In this document: piece by piece, positions 31,462 to 37,546 of the stretch
Layout of the letters: each line of letters begins with the position of its first letter
Position numbering within the stretch: position 1 is the first letter of the stretch
Notes under the pieces: model-generated
What the model was told of the DNA's origin: nothing
Database searches by the model: none
What the model saw: the letters and a program-made list of their open reading frames with translations, nothing else
Source: Acidobacteriota bacterium
Lineage (GTDB): Bacteria; Acidobacteriota; Terriglobia; Terriglobales; Acidobacteriaceae
NCBI GenBank assembly: GCA_028872955.1
Contig: JAGWNX010000033.1
Coordinates: 1 to 37,546 of the forward strand
Length of the DNA: 37,546 nt
Direction of reading: 5' to 3'
Translations under genes and position numbers: made by a program

Positions 31462-33210
31462 CTAGTTTACTGGGGAGTAACGAGGAAAGAAGTGTCCAGG
31501 CTGGTGCCCTTCGGCAGGCCTGCGCCATATCTGGTACCCGGCCACCTCGTGGTCCAGTACCAGGCCAGCCTCAGCGGCGTGCAGGTAAGCGTCGTAATCT
31601 GCCACGGGTGGCTCCATCAGCTGGAGCTGCGTGTTGACGATCAGCCAATCCACTCCGCCTTGCTGCATGGCTGCCGCCAGCTCTGCCGGCGAGTACGGGT
31701 TCGTCGCCCGGTCCAGCAGCAGCACGGGAAAGTGCGGTACCCGGCCCGAGGCATAGTAGAAAGGGTCCTGCCCGGGCAGCAGCACAATGGTCGCGTCCGG
31801 CGGAATGCTGTGTGCCGTGTCGCGCACCAGTGCCTCCAGCCGCGGCACCCACGGGCCGGGTGCTGCCATGCCACGCAGTGCCGGCAACTGCGCGTGCTGC
31901 ACGGCACCCTCCAGATGGTTGTAGCTCAGCCGCTCCTCGCTCAACGCGTAGCTGCCGCCACACACCACCAGCGTCAGGCTCGCAACCACTCCCAGCGGCC
32001 AGGACAGCTCCGGCACCTGCACCAGCAGCAAGGCCAGCAGCAGCACCAGCAGCGGCCAGATTGCGTAGGTCGAGCCCCAAAGCTGTTGCGACAGAAACGT
32101 GCCGTGAACGGCAGCCAGCAGCAGCCACACCAGCAGCGAGCGCCTGCTCCACGGCCTGCACACCAGGCCCCACCCGGCCAGCGCAGCCGAAAGCACCAGC
32201 AGGTGCGGCCACAGCGACAGCAGCGCATCGGCACGGTCATCTGCATCGCCCAGCCAGACAAACTGGGCTGCCACATACACCCAGGGTGCGGCCAGCAGTG
32301 CCAGCGCTGCGGCCCGGTACAAGACTGCGGCCCGGCGCCAGGCTGCTTGCCCCCCTCGCAGCAGCAGCAGGCAGGCCAGCGCGGCGGGCAGGCTCCACAG
32401 CAACAGGGGCTGCCGATACGCCGCCAGCATCGCTCCCATGCCCGGCAGGCGACGCTGCGCGGCAAACCAGATGGTCCAGTGGTAGTAGTTGCGCAGCCCC
32501 ACAGTAGCCTGCAGGATCCCAAGCGAGGCCACGCTGGCAGTGGCTATGCCCCCCAACACCTGCAGCGGCTCGCGGATGCTGTGCCCTGCCCGCCCCCGCC
32601 GCACTGCCAACGCAACCTGCAACACCCCGGCCACCAGCAGCACCGGCAGACCGATGTTCTGCTTGACCAGCACGGGCACCACCAGTGCGACACCAGCCAG
32701 CCAGCGCGTCCAGGCGCAGTCGGCCCGCATCCACAGCCAAAGCGCCACCAGCAACCACAGCACGCAGTCACTGTCGTAGATCGGATGGGGATAGACGCTG
32801 TAGATGCCCAGCGGTACCAGCGCCAGGCACAGCACCGCTGCCAGCGGCTCTGCACTGCGCACACGACCCGCCAACAGGCGAGCCAGCAGCCGCCACGTCA
32901 ACAGCGTGGCCACACCGCCAGCGATAGCCGCATACGCGATGTGGTGCCAGTAGACACGGCCAAACAGCCGCACCAAAAGCGCCTGCGTGAGAAAGGTAAT
33001 GGGAGCATGGACAAAGGGAAAGTCGCGATAGGGCACCTGCCCCAGCGCCATGCGATCGCTGCTGTCCAGCAGGTAGCTCAGGTCCCACAGCACGGCCTGG
33101 TGGGTATTCTGCCACAGGGTCATGGCGGCGGTGGCGGCAAACAGAATCACCGCCGTGCCCGCACGCACCAGCCGCTGTCGCCTGCTTACCTCGCCGGATG
33201 GCTGCTGCAC
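31462..33210 (-). CDS. GT-C type membrane glycosyltransferase (GT39/ArnT-like)
   Basis: A polytopic inner-membrane protein of 582 residues with about eleven helices followed by a soluble C-terminal domain. After helix 1 come the family-type acidic loop and sugar-site signature (WDLSYLLDSSDRMALGQVPYRDFPF), as in polyprenyl-phosphate-dependent GT-C enzymes. The C-terminal 130 residues include ATIVLLPGQDPFYYASG and VDWLIVNTQ. The GTG start at 33210 is one base after the mqnE stop and has no ribosome site, pointing to translational coupling. The acceptor is unknown; placement beside murA suggests cell-envelope modification. Confidence 0.8.
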   Translation of the reverse strand: MQQPSGEVSRRQRLVRAGTAVILFAATAAMTLWQNTHQAVLWDLSYLLDSSDRMALGQVPYRDFPFVHAPITFLTQALLVRLFGRVYWHHIAYAAIAGGVATLLTWRLLARLLAGRVRSAEPLAAVLCLALVPLGIYSVYPHPIYDSDCVLWLLVALWLWMRADCAWTRWLAGVALVVPVLVKQNIGLPVLLVAGVLQVALAVRRGRAGHSIREPLQVLGGIATASVASLGILQATVGLRNYYHWTIWFAAQRRLPGMGAMLAAYRQPLLLWSLPAALACLLLLRGGQAAWRRAAVLYRAAALALLAAPWVYVAAQFVWLGDADDRADALLSLWPHLLVLSAALAGWGLVCRPWSRRSLLVWLLLAAVHGTFLSQQLWGSTYAIWPLLVLLLALLLVQVPELSWPLGVVASLTLVVCGGSYALSEERLSYNHLEGAVQHAQLPALRGMAAPGPWVPRLEALVRDTAHSIPPDATIVLLPGQDPFYYASGRVPHFPVLLLDRATNPYSPAELAAAMQQGGVDWLIVNTQLQLMEPPVADYDAYLHAAEAGLVLDHEVAGYQIWRRPAEGHQPGHFFPRYSPVN

Positions 33211-33211
33211 G

Positions 33212-34351
33212 CTAGACCGCGACGGTGAAGGTGTCTTCGCTGCGGGTCACGGCGCGGTACAGGGTGTCGCGCTCAAACGGCTCGCGCCCGGCCTCGGTAA
33301 TCAGGCGAACCAGATCGGCTCGACGCATGCCCTGCGGAGTGGTAGCCCCGGCCTCGTGGTAGATCTTCTCTTCAATCACCGTGCCGTCAATATCATCTGC
33401 ACCAAAGCGCAGCGAGAGCTGGGCCAGCTTGGGCGAGACCATCTGCCAGTAGCTCTTCACGTGGGCAAAGTTGTCCAGCAGCAGACGACCCACGGCGATC
33501 TGGCGCAGGTCCATCATGCCCGTGGTCTTGGGGATATGCTCCAGCGCCGTGTTCTCCGGGTGGAAGGAGAGTGGAATGAAGGTCTGGAAGCCGCCGGTGT
33601 CATCCTGAACCGCACGCAGCCGCAGGATGTGGTCCACGCGATCCTCATCGTTCTCCACGTGTCCGTAGAGCGTGGTGGCGTTGGAACGCAGCCCGAGCTT
33701 GTGAGCCTTGCGCGCGGTCTCCAGCCACTCGCCACCGTCGATCTTGTGGTCGCAGATGATGTGGCGGACGCGATCCGCAAAGATCTCTGCACCGCCACCG
33801 GGCATGGAGTCCACACCGGCCTCCTTCATCCGCTTCAGGGTGTCCTCAATGCTCAGCTTGGCACGCTTGGCCAGGAAGGCGACCTCCACCATGGTGAAGG
33901 CCTTGATGTGCACCTTGGGGAATCGCTCCTTGAGGCCGCGAACCAGATCGAGGAAGTACTCAAACGGCAGGTCAGGATGCAGGCCGCCGACGATGTGGAA
34001 CTCGGTCACCGCCTCGCTGTACCCCGAGGCCGCTGTCTGCCAGGCCTCCTCCAGCGCCATGGTGTAGGTGCCGGCCTCACCCTTCTTCAGGCCAAACGCA
34101 CACAGCCGGCAGGAGGCCACGCAAACATTCGTCGGGTTGATGTGCCGGTTCACGTTGAAGTAGGTCAGGTTGCCGTGCAGCTTCTCGCGTACCCAGTTCG
34201 CCAGCCAGCCCACCGCCAGAATGTCGCCCGTGCGGTAGAGCGCCACGCCATCGTCAAAGCTCAGCCGCTCGCCCGCCATCACCTTGTCGGCAATGGGCAG
34301 CAGCGTCTTGTCATCGGTCTGGAACGAGTGTCGTGCGCGCGGCTCCTGCAT
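33212..34351 (-). CDS. mqnE: Aminofutalosine synthase (radical SAM)
   Basis: Radical SAM enzyme of the futalosine route to menaquinone; it joins the chorismate-derived enolpyruvyl-benzoate to SAM to give aminofutalosine. The product has 379 residues. The cluster ligands are C77-x3-C81-x2-C84 (NVCVASCRLCAFG). MqnE-type blocks are RHINPTNVCV, FHIVGGLHPDLPFEYFLDL, DSMPGGGAEIFADRVR, GLRSNATTLYGHVE and FQTFIPLSFHPENTALE. ATG 34351 follows GGGAG. No other mqn gene is in the window. The gene is second in a four-gene minus-strand operon. Confidence 0.93.
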   Translation of the reverse strand: MQEPRARHSFQTDDKTLLPIADKVMAGERLSFDDGVALYRTGDILAVGWLANWVREKLHGNLTYFNVNRHINPTNVCVASCRLCAFGLKKGEAGTYTMALEEAWQTAASGYSEAVTEFHIVGGLHPDLPFEYFLDLVRGLKERFPKVHIKAFTMVEVAFLAKRAKLSIEDTLKRMKEAGVDSMPGGGAEIFADRVRHIICDHKIDGGEWLETARKAHKLGLRSNATTLYGHVENDEDRVDHILRLRAVQDDTGGFQTFIPLSFHPENTALEHIPKTTGMMDLRQIAVGRLLLDNFAHVKSYWQMVSPKLAQLSLRFGADDIDGTVIEEKIYHEAGATTPQGMRRADLVRLITEAGREPFERDTLYRAVTRSEDTFTVAV

Positions 34352-34368
34352 AGCTCTCCCTCTCCCCC

Positions 34369-36492
34369 CTATTTTAGTCCTGCCTGGGTTGGCTCGTGCT
34401 GCGCCACCTCGCGGGAGTCCACCATGCGTGGCTGTACTACGATGCCATCAAACAACGTGGCCCCCACCAGGTAGTCGCCTACCGGACGCACAAAGCGCAG
34501 GCTCCAGCCTGCATCCCAGTACCGGGCCACGTGGTCCGCAACACGCACGGCAAAGACCATAGTGCCCTTCCCTGTCGTGATCAGCACCCGGCCGTTGGCG
34601 GCGTCCGAGTAGATGTTGTTCACGTCCCGGATGACCACGCGCTCCGGCGCATACCAGCTCATGCCGCCATCGACAGAGTAGTAGGCACCGTCGCGGCCAC
34701 CGGCCCACACCCCGCCCGTCGCATCCACCGTCAGTGCAGTCAACTGCGTTACGCCGGCGGGCAAGGTGAGCGGCTTCCAGGTACTGCCGCCATCTCGCGA
34801 CACGCTACCGCCCGCCAGGCTGCCCACCACCACAACATTCTGCGCTGCAGCGACATACTGCAGCGACTGCAGACCGAGCGCCTCCACACGAGTCCAGGTG
34901 GTGCCTGCGGTCACGCTGGTCAGCAGCCCCTCCGTGGTTGCGGCAAACAGACGATCGCCCAGTACGGCCATGGCCAGCACGCTGCCATCAAAGTCGTTCA
35001 CTGCTCGCGCGGCAGGTTGCGACCGGACAGGCGTGTGCGCGGGGCTGCCGCCGTGCCCGGCGTGCCGCTTCGCCACAGGCGTAGCAACGGCCCGGGCGGC
35101 TGGCCGGGGCTCAACCGGCAGCGCCTGGCCACGCTCCGCCAGCTCAGCCACCTGCTCCCGGCTGGCTGCGGCATCACCGACGCGGGTCCAGACCCCGGTA
35201 TTCAAGCGGTAGATGCCATGCGACGTGCCGGCCAGGATGCTGCCATCCGAGGCTTGCACCAGGGCAAAGACGTCGCGCCCCAGCAGACCGGTGCTGTCCT
35301 GCTCCCAGCTGAAGCCACCGTTGCTGCTGGCAAAGACTCCGCCCCACTCCTTGTCATTCACCACGCCCACATACAGGTGCGAGGGCCGCGTTGCCTCGGC
35401 CACATAGGCCGTAATCTGGCGGGCGGAGAAGCCTGCATTCGAGGGCACAAACGAGGTGCCGCGATCCTGACTGGCCAGCACGCCGCCGCGATCTGTCGCC
35501 AGCAGGACATGCTTGGAGTCCGCAGGGTCAACATACACATCATTCACAATCAGCTCTGGCTCCGTGGTGCGAACCCAGGTGGTGCCTGCATCGTCTGTGC
35601 GGTAAAGCCCCTCCGTGGTGCCGGCAAAGACCGTCTCCAGCCGCTGAGGATCCTGCATCAGCACACGCGTTCGTCGTGCCGTGGCGGGAATCCCCTGAAT
35701 CTTGCGAAACTTGTCGCCGCCGTCCTCGCTCTTGTAGATGCCCGAACACGCGCTGGCAAAGACCACCTTCGGCTGCTTTGGATCCACGATGATCGAGAAC
35801 ACGTCCGAGTCATCGATCACACCGTTCTTCACGTTCTTCCAGTGCGCACCGCCATCGGCCGTCTTCCAGGGAAGATGCCAGGTACCTGCGTAGATGACGC
35901 GCGGGTCGGTCGGGTCGATCGCAATCGACTCCACCTCGTGGATCTCGGTACTGCCCGCCGGCGAGATGAGCCGCCAGTGGCTGCCGCCGTCGCTGGACTG
36001 GTAGACGCCCTGCAGCGTTCCCGCCACCAGAATCTTCGCGTCTGAGGGCGCCTGCGCCAGGGCACGCACAGACTGCCCGGCAAGATCGGCACTCCGGGTC
36101 CAGCTCTGCCCGGCGTCGTGGCTCTCATACAGGCCGCCATCGGGATGATCCAGCACCCAGGCCCCGACGATCAGGTGCCGCGAGTCCCGCGCATCCACCA
36201 CAATATTGTCCAGCACCAGGTCGTTGCGATGCCCCACCTGCGCAAGCCGCTCCCAGTGGCTGCCACCGTCGTGGGACTGATAGATCCAGCCCGTCGCCGT
36301 GCCCAGAAACAGGTGCCGGTGATCGTGCGGATCGGCACCGAAGGCGCGGGCATCGCCACCATCTGGCCCAAACGGCAGCCACCGCACCAGCTGCGCGCTG
36401 GCTGCTCCAGCAGCCAGCATCACGCAAAGCGCTGCTGCAGCAAACCAGCGAGACGACCGGAATAACGTCCTGCACTTCATCGTTCGTTGCAT
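34369..36492 (-). CDS. Secreted Asp-box (BNR/YCF48/VPS10-like) beta-propeller protein
   Basis: An exported repeat protein of 707 residues. The start is ATG 36492, with AAGGA ten bases upstream; an ATG six codons earlier is an alternative. The signal peptide (WFAAAALCVMLAAGAASAQ) is clear. At least eleven Asp-box-like motifs of the form S-x-D-x-G-x-x-W are visible, such as SHDGGSHWE, SSDGGSHWR, TADGGAHWK and SRDGGSTWK: eight before and three after a Pro/Ala/His linker at about residues 450-500. This predicts two propellers or one large sortilin-like propeller. No catalytic residues can be named. Its stop lies 17 bases before the mqnE start, so it heads the operon. Confidence 0.85.
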   Translation of the reverse strand: MQRTMKCRTLFRSSRWFAAAALCVMLAAGAASAQLVRWLPFGPDGGDARAFGADPHDHRHLFLGTATGWIYQSHDGGSHWERLAQVGHRNDLVLDNIVVDARDSRHLIVGAWVLDHPDGGLYESHDAGQSWTRSADLAGQSVRALAQAPSDAKILVAGTLQGVYQSSDGGSHWRLISPAGSTEIHEVESIAIDPTDPRVIYAGTWHLPWKTADGGAHWKNVKNGVIDDSDVFSIIVDPKQPKVVFASACSGIYKSEDGGDKFRKIQGIPATARRTRVLMQDPQRLETVFAGTTEGLYRTDDAGTTWVRTTEPELIVNDVYVDPADSKHVLLATDRGGVLASQDRGTSFVPSNAGFSARQITAYVAEATRPSHLYVGVVNDKEWGGVFASSNGGFSWEQDSTGLLGRDVFALVQASDGSILAGTSHGIYRLNTGVWTRVGDAAASREQVAELAERGQALPVEPRPAARAVATPVAKRHAGHGGSPAHTPVRSQPAARAVNDFDGSVLAMAVLGDRLFAATTEGLLTSVTAGTTWTRVEALGLQSLQYVAAAQNVVVVGSLAGGSVSRDGGSTWKPLTLPAGVTQLTALTVDATGGVWAGGRDGAYYSVDGGMSWYAPERVVIRDVNNIYSDAANGRVLITTGKGTMVFAVRVADHVARYWDAGWSLRFVRPVGDYLVGATLFDGIVVQPRMVDSREVAQHEPTQAGLK

Positions 36493-36561
36493 CCTGTCTT
36501 GATCCTTCATACCAATCGCCCACCGATTGGCCTCTGCGTCAGTACGGCCCGTTCAACACAA

Positions 36562-36590
36562 AGGCTGACTGGGTTATCCCCAGTCAGCCT
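36562..36590 (-). terminator. Intrinsic terminator of the OmpA-like gene
   Basis: AGGCTGACTGGG (36562-36573) and CCCAGTCAGCCT (36579-36590) form a 12-bp perfect stem with a five-base loop. On the minus strand it is followed by TTGTGTT. It separates the OmpA-like gene from the propeller operon. Confidence 0.8.
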
Positions 36591-36621
36591 CTGCGCGTTA
36601 CTTCTGCTTCGTTGAATCAGA

Positions 36622-37546
36622 CTACTTCGTGGCAGCCTTCTTCTTGTGCGTTGCCGGAGTGCGGGGCTTCGCCTTCACAGCGCTCTCGTCCACCGGCGTC
36701 ATGCCCGTGGTGTCCAGCGTTGCGCCAGCAGGAATCAGAGTTGTGGTAGCGTCCTTCGCATCGGCAGAGCCGGTGTAGACCGACACACGCGAAGCATCGA
36801 TACCCTTCTCGGAAACCAGGTAGTCCTTGGCATTCACAGCACGCGACGCAGCAGGATCCACCTTCTTCTTGCTGTGCTTGTTGTGACGTGCGGCTGCTGC
36901 CTTCTCCTTGGCATCAGCGTTACCCACCACGGCCAGCTTCGCATCGGAGCTGCGCTGCAGGTTCAGCGAGACGTCATCCAAGCAGGCCTTGGCCTCGTTG
37001 TCCACGCGCTCCGGACGTGCCTTGTCGCGGGCAAAGTCCAGGGTGCAGAGGCTGGAGGTCTTCGGCTGGGGCGGCGGCGGAGGCGCGTTCAGCGTTACCG
37101 TCGTCGTCGCCGAAGCGGTCTGGCCCTTGTCGTCCACAACGTTGCAGGTCACCGTGATCGTGCCCGGTGCCGCACCCGCCGTCGAGAGCGTGCCGGTCGA
37201 GCCCGTGCCCGTGACCGTGCCCGAGGTGGAGCTGTAGCTGTAGGTCAGCGGACGATTCTGCGGGCTCACGCCGTTGCAGGTAATCGTCGACGAATCGCCA
37301 GGATTGAGCGTCGAAGGATTGGCGGAGGCCGTCGCCGTCGGCGGATCAAACTGCTTCACCGTGTAGCTGGCGGTGCAGTCTGCCATCTGGCCGGGCTTCA
37401 CACCCTCTGAGACATGACCCTTCACCGTGTAGGTGCCCGGCGCTGCGTCCTTGGTGTCGATGTTCGCCGTGCCCGAGGTGCCGGCGATCTTGCCGCCGTT
37501 GGCCTCCCAGTTGTAGGTGGCCGTCTTCTTCGGATTCAGATTGGCA
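36622..37546 (-). CDS. Ig-like / OmpA-like envelope protein (5' end outside window)
   Basis: A partial gene whose frame is open to the right edge, so the true start lies beyond 37546. From the edge it encodes the end of one Ig/PKD-like repeat (TATYNWEANGGKIAGTSGTA), then a full second repeat (SANPSTLNPGDSSTITC ... GTITVTCNVVDDKGQ). A Pro-rich linker leads to an OmpA-like C-terminal domain (RVDNEAKACLDDVSLNLQ, AVVGNADAKEKAAAARHNK, KDYLVSEKGIDASRVSVYTG). The tail is Lys/Thr-rich. It probably binds peptidoglycan non-covalently and presents Ig-like repeats. The Lys/His insertion (KHSKKKVDP) inside the OmpA domain is unusual. Downstream is a clear terminator. Confidence 0.82.
   Translation of the reverse strand, partial: ANLNPKKTATYNWEANGGKIAGTSGTANIDTKDAAPGTYTVKGHVSEGVKPGQMADCTASYTVKQFDPPTATASANPSTLNPGDSSTITCNGVSPQNRPLTYSYSSTSGTVTGTGSTGTLSTAGAAPGTITVTCNVVDDKGQTASATTTVTLNAPPPPPQPKTSSLCTLDFARDKARPERVDNEAKACLDDVSLNLQRSSDAKLAVVGNADAKEKAAAARHNKHSKKKVDPAASRAVNAKDYLVSEKGIDASRVSVYTGSADAKDATTTLIPAGATLDTTGMTPVDESAVKAKPRTPATHKKKAATK

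Overview
The window looks like a chromosomal segment of an acidobacterium, most likely of the Terriglobia (Terriglobus/Granulicella/Edaphobacter type). The reasons are high GC, a PEP-CTERM protein, a futalosine-pathway menaquinone gene (mqnE), a DcaP-like porin with an N-terminal coiled coil, a beta-lactamase-fold/NamZ protein and GH20 and GH105 glycosidases. The genus-level placement is inference. I saw no tRNA, rRNA, IS element, prophage or CRISPR array.

Region 1 (about 0.1-9.6 kb) is an amino-sugar / peptidoglycan-fragment module. It holds a DcaP-like outer-membrane porin (minus), a secreted GH20 beta-N-acetylhexosaminidase (plus), a BadF/BadG-type GlcNAc/MurNAc kinase (minus) and, divergent from the kinase, a 1395-residue triple fusion. 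The fusion joins a sodium:solute symporter, a signal-peptide-like segment, an AmiE-like serine hydrolase and a NamZ (DUF1343) exo-N-acetylmuramidase. A MurQ etherase 18 kb downstream supplies the last MurNAc-specific step, so the window carries most parts of a non-PTS muropeptide-scavenging route.

Region 2 (9.7-16 kb) has a solitary phoU, then a siroheme/sulfite-reductase cluster: ferredoxin-type sulfite/nitrite reductase, precorrin-2 dehydrogenase and uroporphyrinogen-III methyltransferase. In front of the reductase lies what looks like a complete ribosome-mediated attenuator. It has a consensus-like promoter placed for a leaderless 25-codon cysteine-rich peptide (three Cys codons in a row), an intrinsic terminator, and a 14-bp alternative pairing between the end of the leader ORF and the terminator. 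A Gly/Tyr/His-rich secreted protein and a GT87-like membrane glycosyltransferase follow.

Region 3 (16-23 kb) is mixed: a LytS-type histidine kinase without a regulator, an AT-rich secreted protein of unknown function, ribA (apparently leaderless), a GH105 glycoside hydrolase, a DinB-SDR gene pair and a P-loop kinase.

Region 4 (23-29 kb) is central metabolism: gap, pgk, an AT-rich orphan membrane protein, tpiA, lepB (convergent with tpiA) and murQ. Region 5 (29-37.5 kb) has a PEP-CTERM protein behind a near-perfect sigma-54 promoter with upstream repeats, then a tight minus-strand operon: Asp-box beta-propeller protein, mqnE, GT-C membrane glycosyltransferase and murA. A 5'-truncated Ig-like/OmpA-like protein runs off the right edge. 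Clear intrinsic terminators close most transcription units.
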